Shown: positions 8,374-15,823, numbered from the stretch's first letter. The stretch: 16,440 bases of DNA from Ruminococcus sp. CAG:488 (GCA_000434055.1 HF999638.1:1-16440); one strand, 5' to 3'. Notes: a model not told the origin generated them from the sequence alone. Program-made: numbers and translations.

Positions 8374-9300
8374 GTGATAAACTTGGGAAAATTAAAAGAA
8401 ATAAAAGATTTGCGAAAAGTATGGCCGCATGAAGCGTTGGACTTTACCCCTTGGCTTGCAGAAGAAGATAATCTTGCATTATTAGCCGATGCTGTCGGTT
8501 TGGAAATAACTCTTGATGAAACCGAGTCCAGCGTCGGAGATTTTAATGTTGATATTTATGCTACGGAAACAGGAACAGACAAAAGAATTATTATAGAAAA
8601 TCAGCTTGAAGATACAAACCACGACCATCTTGGAAAACTGATTACATATGCATCAGGGAAATCAGCAAGTAGTGTAATTTGGGTTGTGAAAAGAGCAAGA
8701 GAAGAACATCGTGCCGCGATTGAATGGCTAAACAATCATACCGATGAAGATATTGCTTTTTTCTTGGTAGAAATTAAGTTATTCCGAATTGACAATTCTG
8801 ATATTGCGGTAAAATTTGATGTAGTAGAAAAGCCTAATGATTGGGCAAAAGAAATTAAGCGGAATACTAATAGCTCTCCTACAGAACAAGCAAGATACGA
8901 TTATTGGCTTGCCTTTAATGACTATGCATTTCAAAAAGATGAGTTTTCGAAGCAATTTAATAAAAGAAAAGCAACTACAGATCATTGGATGAGTTTAAGC
9001 GTCGGTTCATCGGCTTGTCATATTAGCATATCGCAAATAAGAAGGGACAATCATGCACTTGTTGAATGGTACATTCCGGACGATAAGGATCTGTATCAAA
9101 AATTATACTCCTATAAAGACAACATTGAGCAAGATATGGGTGTGTCTCTTGAATGGAATGAACTACCTAACAAAAAAGCAAGTCGAATTCTAATATATAA
9201 AGATGTCGATTTTGATGACAAAAGTGATTGGCCGTCACAGTTTGATTGGATAATAGATATGTCTATTAGAATGAAAAAAACATTCAGAAAATATTTGTGA
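8374..9300 (+). CDS. DUF4268-family protein with a PD-(D/E)xK nuclease-like N-terminus
   Basis: This 308-residue soluble protein starts at GTG with AAGGAG 10 bases upstream; no better start is nearby. The N-terminal part (about 20-150) has the look of a restriction-endonuclease fold. 'VGDFNVDIYA' (54-63) carries Asp D60, and 'RIIIENQLE' (71-79) carries E75-N-Q77 where nucleases usually have E-x-K. Both are followed by 'HLGKLITYASG'. The C-terminal half (about 165-305), with 'YWLAFNDYA' and the closing 'DWPSQFDWI', resembles DUF4268. Such proteins occur as free-standing genes and near restriction systems. A nucleic-acid or defence role is plausible but unproven. The gene is clearly AT-richer than its neighbours: G+C is 17/60 at 8761-8820 and 20/60 at 8881-8940, against 30/60 at 5281-5340 in tex. 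This suggests horizontal acquisition. No methyltransferase or specificity gene is adjacent. Confidence 0.8.
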   Translation: MINLGKLKEIKDLRKVWPHEALDFTPWLAEEDNLALLADAVGLEITLDETESSVGDFNVDIYATETGTDKRIIIENQLEDTNHDHLGKLITYASGKSASSVIWVVKRAREEHRAAIEWLNNHTDEDIAFFLVEIKLFRIDNSDIAVKFDVVEKPNDWAKEIKRNTNSSPTEQARYDYWLAFNDYAFQKDEFSKQFNKRKATTDHWMSLSVGSSACHISISQIRRDNHALVEWYIPDDKDLYQKLYSYKDNIEQDMGVSLEWNELPNKKASRILIYKDVDFDDKSDWPSQFDWIIDMSIRMKKTFRKYL

Positions 9301-9428
9301 TTGTGATTATTAAACTAATTTTTAAAAAAATCTTCCAGTTCAACAACCATTTCGGTTCAGCTTACGGCGTCACAATGCTTATACGGGAAAGGAAACATTC
9401 AAGCGAAAAATACCACGGAGGTTGATTT

Positions 9429-10436
9429 ATGACCTTAAAAGAAGCTATAAAATACAGAAAAATATGGATGGGCTTTGCTATTTTGTGGATAGTCTTTTTT
9501 CACTTCGGCTACAAGCTGCCCGATCCTTTTTCCGTCATACAGTCGAGCGGCTACAGCGGCGTTGACATTTTCTTTTTTGCTTCGGGTATCGGCTGTTATC
9601 TTTCATATTCCCGTGACAAAAATGCCGCCGCTTTTCTCAAGCGACGCTTTATAAAAATCATGCCTACATATCTGGTTTTCATCGTTATATGGTGTCTGTA
9701 TAAGGTCATAACCGCAGGTATGGATTTTCCGACGGTGCTCGGCAACATTTTCTGCATTCAGGATCTCACCGGCAAGCCCGGAGGATTTAACTGGTATTTC
9801 GGCGCAATGTGGATTTTTTATATTTTGACGCCGTACTTTGCCGCCGTTGTCGATAAAATCAAAAAGCCTGTCGGATGTGTCCTTTTCTGTCTGCTGCTGG
9901 TGCTGTTCTCCTTCCCGTTTTGGAACGTTACCGCCCTTATAATAATCGTAACAAGGCTTCCCGTTTATTTCTTGGGAATGTTTTTCGCAAAATGCTCGCA
10001 GGAAAGCGATAAAAAAATCACGGCAAAATTTATGCTGTTTGCCACACTTCTTTCGCTATTGAGCATGGCGGCATTTTTCATATGCTTCTTTAATCTGCAT
10101 GATGAGCTTTGGAACTACGGGCTGTGGTGGTATCCGTTTATAATCACCGCACCGACAATCTGTATTTACCTTTCATTTATCGGAAGATTTCTTGAAAAGA
10201 AGCCGTTCGGGCAAAAAATAAATGCGGCATTTTCGTTTGTCGGCGGCTACACTTTCGAGCTTTTTCTTGTGCACAAATTCATTTTCAATGAGACGGCTGA
10301 CTTGATCATGGCAAACAAGCCCGATCACGTTGTTGCGATTTGGTTTGCCTCCCTTATTCCCGTCGTTATCGGCACTGTGATTCTTTATTGGCTGACAAAA
10401 GGCATTAAAGCTCTCATATTCAAATCATCAAAATAA
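9429..10436 (+). CDS. Membrane acyltransferase of the acyltransferase-3 family
   Basis: This 335-residue polytopic membrane protein has about ten hydrophobic segments. It fits the acyltransferase-3 (OafA/WecH-like) family, which moves acetyl or other acyl groups onto cell-envelope sugars or peptidoglycan. Family traits seen are 'WIVFFHFGYK' (20-29) with the conserved TM1 histidine H25, 'SGVDIFFFASGIGCYLS' (43-59), and a basic cytoplasmic 'KRRFIKIMPTY' (71-81). A further histidine occurs in 'FELFLVHKFIF' near the C-terminus, a common late-TM motif. There is no fused SGNH esterase domain. GGAGG lies 7 bases before the ATG, and an in-frame stop at 9423-9425 excludes a longer start. The gene ends at a terminator shared with the convergent protease gene. 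The acceptor substrate cannot be told. Confidence 0.85.
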   Translation: MTLKEAIKYRKIWMGFAILWIVFFHFGYKLPDPFSVIQSSGYSGVDIFFFASGIGCYLSYSRDKNAAAFLKRRFIKIMPTYLVFIVIWCLYKVITAGMDFPTVLGNIFCIQDLTGKPGGFNWYFGAMWIFYILTPYFAAVVDKIKKPVGCVLFCLLLVLFSFPFWNVTALIIIVTRLPVYFLGMFFAKCSQESDKKITAKFMLFATLLSLLSMAAFFICFFNLHDELWNYGLWWYPFIITAPTICIYLSFIGRFLEKKPFGQKINAAFSFVGGYTFELFLVHKFIFNETADLIMANKPDHVVAIWFASLIPVVIGTVILYWLTKGIKALIFKSSK

Positions 10437-10437
10437 C

Positions 10438-10471
10438 AAAACGGCAGTAACATTGAAGCTACTGCCGTTTT
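10438..10471. terminator. Bidirectional intrinsic terminator between convergent genes
   Basis: A perfect 12-bp stem of AAAACGGCAGTA (10438-10449) and TACTGCCGTTTT (10460-10471) encloses a 10-base loop. The flanking A and T runs make it function-ready in both directions. It begins 2 bases after the acyltransferase stop and ends 6 bases from the protease stop. Confidence 0.9.
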
Positions 10472-10477
10472 TCAATC

Positions 10478-12448
10478 TTAATAAATCTGTAATTTTGACA
10501 GGAAGTCCTGCATGCCGTCCTTCATTTTGTCGCTCACTGCGTCAAAGTCAACCGTTGCAAGCACCGAGCGAACCGAACCGATATCCGTATTCTCTCCCTC
10601 TGCTACGGTAAAGTTGCACTTCTTTCCTTCAAGCTTGAGCGTATACTCGCCTGCCGGAAGCTTTGCGCTGAAATTGCCCGAAGTGTCGGTCATCATTCTG
10701 TAAACCGTGCCGTCACGATTGCTCGTTACAGTAAAATCAATCACGTTGCTCGGCGTGATTTTCGCCCATTTAAGATGTCCGTTTACCGTGCCGTAGTTTT
10801 CGCACTCTTTTATTGCCGCTTCAACTGCAAGCTGAGCGTTTACCATTCGCATTGTGCCCGTCGGCAGATGAAGCCTGGACGAGCTGTCGGCGACCTCATA
10901 CTTTGTGTTCTCCTCGTCGCAGACAAAGTGCTTGACCTGAGCACCCGTAAAAGAAGGATTGACGCTCCAAACCAGTGAAGCGATACCCGTTACTATCGGG
11001 GCAGCCATTGATGTGCCGTTGAGGTAACTGTAAGAGCAATAGTTATATTGGTTACCATCGCCGTTGTAATACGCGCTGTAAATTTCATAACCCGGGGCAC
11101 AAATTGAAACCTGACTGCCGCCGTTTGAAAACTCTACCTGCTCAAACCGGTTGTTGCCGTTGAACTTTGCCGCCGCAACAACAATTATTCTGTCAACAAT
11201 TTCCTGCGGAGTGACACCTTTGACTGTTTTAACTGCATTGTCGACCGTTATCGGACAAAATGTGCCGTTATTGCTTGCGTCAACGGCATAGGCAAACTTA
11301 TCGTTTTTGTAAACGCCGTTGCCTGCCGATTGACAGCAGATAAAATCATAGCCGCGTTGGAGCATTTTGGCAATGTAATATGAATTGAACTTGCCCTGAG
11401 TATCCTTAACGATTTGCAGCCTGTCAATTCCGTTTTTTATTGTGCCGGAACTTCCGAGAGAAAAATTGACTACTTTTGCTCCTGCACGAACAGCGTTGAC
11501 AAAGCCGGTCATTATTCTTGCACTGTTGTTCCATTTTTGCCCCTGATTTTCATCTGCCTGCCAATCAACGCAAATAAGCTTGCCGTCGCGAACGATTCCC
11601 GCTAAACCTTTTCCGTTATCCTGCTGTGCTCCGATAATTCCGGCAACATGATTGCCGTGATATGAGGGAGCATTGTTTTTTTCAAAAAACCTTTTCGGAA
11701 AAGTGATTTTGCCTTCAAGGTCTTCGTGAGTCGGGTCGAATCCCGTATCTACAATTCCAACATCGATATCGCTGAAATATTCGTCGTAATCCCAAGCCTT
11801 ATCGACATCTGTCGCCTTTATCCACCAGTTTGAGAACGTAAACAGTCTGTCAAGCGCATCGTCTTCCCAATAGGTAAAGTTCCACGGATCTTTCGGAACA
11901 TAATCGGGCGTTATCTTCTCCGCTAACGAACAGCTTGCGAATTCGACCTTTTCATTTTCCATAAGCTCTTCGCACAGGTCATTGATTTCATAAAAATCCG
12001 AACGTTCAATTTTTATTTCGTATTCGTTCATAAAATCAACCTTGCCGACTATCTCACCGTCAAGTGACTTAACAACATTATTTTTATCGAGAAGCGTTGC
12101 ATCGTCGCTGAAAAACACCGTTACAGCATCGTTTATGTAGGTTGTAGAGTCCTCAAGAGTCGATATGCTCTCCTCCTTCGGTTCATAAAAAATATCGTCC
12201 TCGTCTTCAAACCGAGCGATATTATTTGCATTGATTTCAACTGTTTTTGCCGAATTCTTTTCTGCCGAAGCGCTTTTTGCCACGGTCCTTTCAACCGATC
12301 CTTCGGCTTTTGAAACGGCCTGAACCGTCGGTTCGTCAGATAGACGAGCTTCCTTTGCAAGCTTAATGCCGACTGTCGGCGAACCTGCGGCAATAACTGC
12401 CGCCAACGCAAAAGAAAGGACGGAGCTTAAAATCTTCCGCTTTTTCAT
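10478..12448 (-). CDS. Secreted subtilisin-family (S8) serine protease with a C-terminal beta-sandwich-like domain
   Basis: This 656-residue exported protease begins with a signal peptide: MKKRK, a hydrophobic core at about 6-24, and a likely cleavage around 21-35. A poorly conserved Ala/Ser/Lys/Glu-rich segment (about 36-75) and a propeptide-like region (about 100-180) follow. The S8 catalytic set is complete. Asp is D234 in VGIVDTG, His is H267 in YHGNHVAG, the oxyanion Asn is N377 in QSAGNG, and Ser is S480 in NGTSMAAP. After the catalytic domain (to about 548), residues 553-628 ('GTVNGHLKW' through 'LPAGEYTLKLEG') look like a carboxypeptidase-regulatory-like or Cna-B-like beta-sandwich. 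No LPXTG anchor or C-terminal membrane helix is present, so it is probably released or loosely bound. AGGGGTG lies 7 bases before the ATG. It has its own promoter and is convergent with the acyltransferase gene. Confidence 0.93.
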   Translation of the reverse strand: MKKRKILSSVLSFALAAVIAAGSPTVGIKLAKEARLSDEPTVQAVSKAEGSVERTVAKSASAEKNSAKTVEINANNIARFEDEDDIFYEPKEESISTLEDSTTYINDAVTVFFSDDATLLDKNNVVKSLDGEIVGKVDFMNEYEIKIERSDFYEINDLCEELMENEKVEFASCSLAEKITPDYVPKDPWNFTYWEDDALDRLFTFSNWWIKATDVDKAWDYDEYFSDIDVGIVDTGFDPTHEDLEGKITFPKRFFEKNNAPSYHGNHVAGIIGAQQDNGKGLAGIVRDGKLICVDWQADENQGQKWNNSARIMTGFVNAVRAGAKVVNFSLGSSGTIKNGIDRLQIVKDTQGKFNSYYIAKMLQRGYDFICCQSAGNGVYKNDKFAYAVDASNNGTFCPITVDNAVKTVKGVTPQEIVDRIIVVAAAKFNGNNRFEQVEFSNGGSQVSICAPGYEIYSAYYNGDGNQYNYCSYSYLNGTSMAAPIVTGIASLVWSVNPSFTGAQVKHFVCDEENTKYEVADSSSRLHLPTGTMRMVNAQLAVEAAIKECENYGTVNGHLKWAKITPSNVIDFTVTSNRDGTVYRMMTDTSGNFSAKLPAGEYTLKLEGKKCNFTVAEGENTDIGSVRSVLATVDFDAVSDKMKDGMQDFLSKLQIY

Positions 12449-12479
12449 TTTATAACACCCCTATTTTATATATAATCGT

Positions 12480-12508
12480 ATGTTACTATGTTAGGCAGTA
12501 AAAGTCAA
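12480..12508 (-). promoter_or_regulatory. Promoter for the subtilisin-like protease gene
   Basis: On the minus strand, TTGACT (12508-12503) and TAACAT (12485-12480) are exactly 17 bases apart. The predicted start is near 12473, about 25 nt before the ATG at 12448. The divergent plus-strand promoter for the next operon must lie in the very AT-rich 12510-12600, but no convincing -35/-10 pair could be pinned there. Confidence 0.5.
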
Positions 12509-12620
12509 TGTGATTTTCAATAAAAATTGAACTATATTTATAATTTTTATAGAAAATATATAGATTTTTAAGTTAATGTATGATATTATATATGTATATT
12601 TATTATTCGGAGGGCTGAAT

Positions 12621-12971
12621 ATGACGGTAAAAGAAATCATTGATATACTCGACGGACATATAATCTACGGCGAGGATCTGCTTGACAGAGAGGTGTTTAC
12701 CGCCTGCGGCAGTGATATGATGAGCGATGTGCTTGCTTTTGTCAAGGAGCAGGCAGTTCTTTTGACAGGTCTTGTTAATCCGCAGGTTGTGAGAACTGCG
12801 GAAATGATGGACATGAGCTGCATTGTTTTCGTAAGGGGTAAATCGCCCGACCTAAGCATGATCGAACTTGCCGAGCAGCGTGACATTGTTCTCATCGGAA
12901 CCGAGCTTGAAATGTTCACCTCCTGCGGCCGTCTCTACGCTCATGGGCTCAGAGGAGGCAGCGGAAAATAA
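12621..12971 (+). CDS. DRTGG-domain protein 1 of the sensory-hydrogenase operon
   Basis: This small soluble protein of 116 residues is a single DRTGG-type domain. The fold is shared with the N-terminal parts of HPr kinase-like and some Pta/CBS proteins and is thought to be a regulatory or ligand-binding unit; no reaction is established. The signature region reads 'LLDREVFTACGSDMMSDVLAF' (about 20-40), where the second half of the DRTGG motif is replaced by ACG. Cys C29 and C67 match cysteines in the second DRTGG protein of this operon. The start chosen is the ATG at 12621 because CGGAGGG lies 6-7 bases before it. An in-frame ATG at 12576 has no ribosome binding site and would add an unconserved 15-residue tail. 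The stop overlaps the next start (TAATG). Confidence 0.8.
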   Translation: MTVKEIIDILDGHIIYGEDLLDREVFTACGSDMMSDVLAFVKEQAVLLTGLVNPQVVRTAEMMDMSCIVFVRGKSPDLSMIELAEQRDIVLIGTELEMFTSCGRLYAHGLRGGSGK

Positions 12972-13393
12972 TGGACGAGGTAAAATTGCATTATGACGTC
13001 AGTGCCTATGACTTCACAAGAGCAGGTGAAGCATCGGGCAAGCTGAAGCGTTCTCTTAAAGAGCTTGGATTCTCCCCTGCAGTCACACGCAACGTTGCGA
13101 TTTCTGTCTATGAGGCGGAAATAAACATGGTTATTCATGCCGACGGCGGAGTTATCGACGCAAGCATAACCCCCGAATGTATAACCGTTGTGCTGGCAGA
13201 CAAGGGACCGGGAATTCCAAATGTCGAGCTTGCTATGAAGGCGGGTTATTCAACCGCACCCGAGAATGTGCGTTCGCTTGGCTTCGGTGCAGGCATGGGT
13301 CTGCCGAATATTAAAAAATACACCGACGAAATGAACATTGATACGGTTATCGGTGAGGGTACAACAATCACTTTAAAAATATACAATAAATAA
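12971..13393 (+). CDS. RsbW-like GHKL ATPase / anti-sigma-factor-type kinase
   Basis: This 140-residue single-domain ATPase belongs to the histidine-kinase-like (GHKL) superfamily, and its size and motif order are like RsbW/SpoIIAB serine kinases. The N-box is YEAEINMVIHA with E48 and N52, the G1 box is DKGPGI (77-82), the G2 box is GFGAGMGL (104-111), and 'GEGTTITL' closes the fold. There is no phospho-acceptor histidine domain or membrane segment, so it is not a full sensor kinase. In related Clostridia operons such ATPases sit beside iron-sulfur hydrogenase-like proteins. It could phosphorylate a protein in response to the sensor, which is inference. The start overlaps the previous stop by 1 base, with AGAGGAGG upstream. 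No anti-sigma antagonist (STAS) gene is in the window. Confidence 0.85.
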   Translation: MDEVKLHYDVSAYDFTRAGEASGKLKRSLKELGFSPAVTRNVAISVYEAEINMVIHADGGVIDASITPECITVVLADKGPGIPNVELAMKAGYSTAPENVRSLGFGAGMGLPNIKKYTDEMNIDTVIGEGTTITLKIYNK

Positions 13394-13417
13394 TTATCTG
13401 AAAGCAAGGAGTAGATC

Positions 13418-14752
13418 ATGGATACTGTTTTTCATTCGGTTAGCCTTGATAAGCAAAAATGTCTCGGATGTATGAACTGTATAAAAAGATGCCCCACCCA
13501 GGCGATAAGAGTTCGCCACGGTAAGGCAACGATTATTTCCGAGCGCTGTATCGACTGCGGAGAATGTATTCGCATCTGTCCCCATCACGCAAAAACCGCT
13601 AAAAGCGATCCGATAGAGGATATTCAAAAATTCAAATATAAAATTGCTCTGCCGGCGCCGTCGCTCTACGGTCAGTTCAATAATCTTGACGATATCAATT
13701 ACATATTGACCGCTTTGACGGAACTGGGCTTTGACAAGGTTTTCGAGGTTGCAAAGGGAGCCGAAATCATCTCCGACGCAACGAGAAAGCTGCTGAAAAA
13801 CGGCAATCTGAAAAAACCGATTATTTCCTCGGCGTGTCCTGCCGTATGCCGGCTGATAAGAATTTCATACCCGGATCTTATCGGCAACCTTTTGGAACTA
13901 AACACTCCGATGGATGAGTCGGCACGTTTGGCAAGAATTGAAGCGAGAGAGCAAACAGGCCTTGACGACAGCGACATAGGCGTATTTTTCATTACCCCCT
14001 GCCCTGCCAAAATCACGGCGATAAAGAATCCGCTCTGCGCCGAGAAATCTGACGTTGACGGAGCAATCGCAATCAGCGATATTTATCCCATGCTTGTCAG
14101 CAAAATGGATCACCTCAAGGAGCTTAAAAGTATAGATGAATCGGGCCGAATCGGCGTCGGCTGGGCGACAAGCGGCGGTGAAGCCTCAGGCTCGTTGAGC
14201 CAGAAATATGTTGCCGCCGACGGAATTGAAAATGTTATAAAAATTCTTGAAGAGATCGAGGACGAAAAGCTTAACGACATTGAATTCATTGAGCTTAACG
14301 CCTGTACGGGCGGCTGCGTCGGCGGTTGCCTTACGGTTGCGAACACCTTTGTTGCAAAAACGAGGCTGTCAATTCTGAAGCAATACCGTCCGGTTTCATG
14401 CAATCATATAGATGCAAACGAAGTGCCGAACGAGATGATGTGGCAAGAGAATTTACAGCCGTACTCGGTACTGAAGCTTGCCGACAATGTGACCGATGCA
14501 ATGAAGCTTATGAACCAGGTCTCGGAAATGGTGAAGAATTTCCCGGGACTCGACTGCGGCACCTGCGGCGCACCGACCTGCCGTTCGCTCGCCGAGGATA
14601 TTGTCCGAGGCTATGCAAGCATTGACCACTGCGTTTTCCGTCTTAAAGCGGAAATGAGTCACACCACTCCGCTCAACGAGAATGAGATTGAAAAATTTAT
14701 TCCCGTTCCGTTCCGCGAGATTATTGACGAGGAGAAGCTGAAATGGACATAA
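13418..14752 (+). CDS. [FeFe]-hydrogenase-like iron-sulfur protein, probable H2/redox sensor
   Basis: This cytoplasmic protein of 444 residues starts with two [4Fe-4S] ferredoxin motifs (C15-x2-C-x2-C-x3-C25 and C44-x2-C-x2-C-x3-C54). An [FeFe]-hydrogenase catalytic-type domain follows (about 75-330). A C-terminal Fe-S motif has C380, C383, C388 and C405 (CGTCGAPTC). All four H-cluster cysteines seem present: C140 (SSACP), C195 (TPCPAK), C296 and C300 (NACTGGC). The residue before C140, the proton-relay Cys in catalytic enzymes (TSCCP), is Ala139. The Met and Glu of MPCxxKxxE are Thr and Ile, and the Met of MACPGGC is Asn. Such replacements are known for sensory-type [FeFe]-hydrogenases (groups C/D), so sensing is more likely than H2 turnover. 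There is no PAS domain. AAGGAG lies 6 bases before the ATG. The 3' end overlaps the next gene by 10 bases. Confidence 0.88.
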   Translation: MDTVFHSVSLDKQKCLGCMNCIKRCPTQAIRVRHGKATIISERCIDCGECIRICPHHAKTAKSDPIEDIQKFKYKIALPAPSLYGQFNNLDDINYILTALTELGFDKVFEVAKGAEIISDATRKLLKNGNLKKPIISSACPAVCRLIRISYPDLIGNLLELNTPMDESARLARIEAREQTGLDDSDIGVFFITPCPAKITAIKNPLCAEKSDVDGAIAISDIYPMLVSKMDHLKELKSIDESGRIGVGWATSGGEASGSLSQKYVAADGIENVIKILEEIEDEKLNDIEFIELNACTGGCVGGCLTVANTFVAKTRLSILKQYRPVSCNHIDANEVPNEMMWQENLQPYSVLKLADNVTDAMKLMNQVSEMVKNFPGLDCGTCGAPTCRSLAEDIVRGYASIDHCVFRLKAEMSHTTPLNENEIEKFIPVPFREIIDEEKLKWT

Positions 14753-15069
14753 AAACACTTAAAGAAAAGCTTGATTTAACTCTGATCTGCGGCGATGATC
14801 TTGATAGACCCGTAACAGGCTGCTATTGCGGAGACCTGCTCAGTTGGGTCATGTCGAGAGCACAGGAGGGCGACGCATGGCTTACGGTTATGGGCAACGT
14901 TAATTCTATCGGCGTTGCCGTTCTCGCCGACGTTGCCTGTATAATTTTGACCGAAAATGCCGCGCTTGATGAGGACGCTCTCAAAAGAGCCGAGCAAAAC
15001 GGCGTAATAATTCTCACAACGGCGAAGAACTCCTATCAGGTTGCCGCCGAGATTTCAAGGCTGATTTAA
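14743..15069 (+). CDS. DRTGG-domain protein 2 of the sensory-hydrogenase operon
   Basis: A single-domain DRTGG protein of 108 residues, paralogous to the first gene of this operon. 'DDLDRPVTGCYCGDLLSWVM' (18-37) aligns with the same region of protein 1, including the Cys-Gly at 29-30. C66 (VACIIL) aligns with C67 (MSCIVF). The C-terminal 'NGVIILTTAKNSYQVAAEI' is typical of the family. The function is unknown; a regulatory or ligand-binding role is inferred from the domain and the operon. Translation starts inside the hydrogenase-like gene (10-base overlap) with GAGGAG 8 bases upstream, so the two are probably made in linked amounts. The PHP gene starts one base after the stop. Confidence 0.8.
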   Translation: MDIKTLKEKLDLTLICGDDLDRPVTGCYCGDLLSWVMSRAQEGDAWLTVMGNVNSIGVAVLADVACIILTENAALDEDALKRAEQNGVIILTTAKNSYQVAAEISRLI

Positions 15070-15070
15070 A

Positions 15071-15787
15071 ATGGAATTATACTATGATTTTCATCTTCAT
15101 TCGTGTCTTTCTCCATGCGGCGATAAGGATATGACGCCGTATAACCTTGTTAATATGGCAAAAATTCTCGGCATAGACGCCATTGCCCTGACCGATCACA
15201 ACACCGCTCAGAATTGCCGTGCCGCTCTTGAGGTCGGTGAAAAAATCGGCATGACAGTCATACCCGGCATGGAGCTTTGTACCTCGGAGGAAGTGCACGT
15301 TGTGTGCTTGTTTGATGATGTGAATAATGCGGAAGCTTTTTCGGAATATGTACTTTCAACCGTTCCGCCGGTTAAAAACCGACCCGATATTTTCGGCGAC
15401 CAGTTTATCATGGACAGCGGCGACGGGATAATCGGAACACAGGAGCTGCTGTTGACAACGGCAAGCGGAATCAGCATTGAAAATGCGGTTAAATATGTCA
15501 GTGAATACGGCGGAGTATGCTACCCCGCCCACATTGACAGAAGCTCCTACAGCGTGATTTCCAACCTCGGAATGATAACGCCCGAGATGAACTTCAAGGC
15601 AGTTGAAATGACGGAACAAGCCGATCGGAACGAATACATGGAGAAATATCCGATTATAAAAGATATGCCCGTTATAATCAGCTCCGATGCGCACTACCTT
15701 GAAAACATGAAAGAAGCGAAGCACACGGTAAATGTCAACGATAATACAGCAAAAGCAATCGTTGATTATTTCAGAAATCTGTTGTAA
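15071..15787 (+). CDS. PHP-domain metal-dependent phosphoesterase
   Basis: A stand-alone PHP enzyme of 238 residues, expected to hydrolyse a phosphate ester (nucleotide, sugar phosphate or histidinol-phosphate-like) with two or three metal ions. Metal-site motifs are visible: H8-x-H10 (DFHLHSC), D42-H43 (ALTDHNT), E68 (PGMELCTSEEVH, with H76), H154 (YPAHIDRS), and D206-x-H208 (ISSDAHYLE). It has no polymerase or other attached domain. It is the last gene of the hydrogenase-like operon, one base after the second DRTGG gene, with AAGG 10 bases before its ATG. In many Clostridia PHP genes sit next to hydrogenase signalling clusters, which suggests it makes or degrades a signal molecule. The substrate is unknown. 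A hairpin (15791-15823) follows the stop. Confidence 0.87.
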   Translation: MELYYDFHLHSCLSPCGDKDMTPYNLVNMAKILGIDAIALTDHNTAQNCRAALEVGEKIGMTVIPGMELCTSEEVHVVCLFDDVNNAEAFSEYVLSTVPPVKNRPDIFGDQFIMDSGDGIIGTQELLLTTASGISIENAVKYVSEYGGVCYPAHIDRSSYSVISNLGMITPEMNFKAVEMTEQADRNEYMEKYPIIKDMPVIISSDAHYLENMKEAKHTVNVNDNTAKAIVDYFRNLL

Positions 15788-15790
15788 GTA

Positions 15791-15823
15791 TCCGGAGCAG
15801 CGGCTCAAAACCGCCGTTCCGGA
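15791..15823 (+). terminator. Possible terminator after the PHP gene
   Basis: TCCGGA (15791-15796) pairs with TCCGGA (15818-15823), and an inner CGGC pairs with GCCG; a few bases bulge between them. The hairpin starts 3 bases after the PHP stop, but the next T-run (15846-15852) is 22 bases away. Intrinsic termination would therefore be weak, and an RNA-stabilising role is possible. Confidence 0.45.

Noticed and set aside
12576..12620. Longer start for the first DRTGG protein
   Set aside because: No ribosome binding site precedes 12576, the extra residues are unlike the paralogue, and CGGAGGG sits correctly before the ATG at 12621.
13418..14752. Catalytic H2-producing hydrogenase
   Set aside because: The proton-relay Cys and several pocket residues are replaced and no partner redox subunits are nearby.
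15071..15787. PHP domain of DNA polymerase III or PolX
   Set aside because: The protein is only 238 residues with no polymerase domains.
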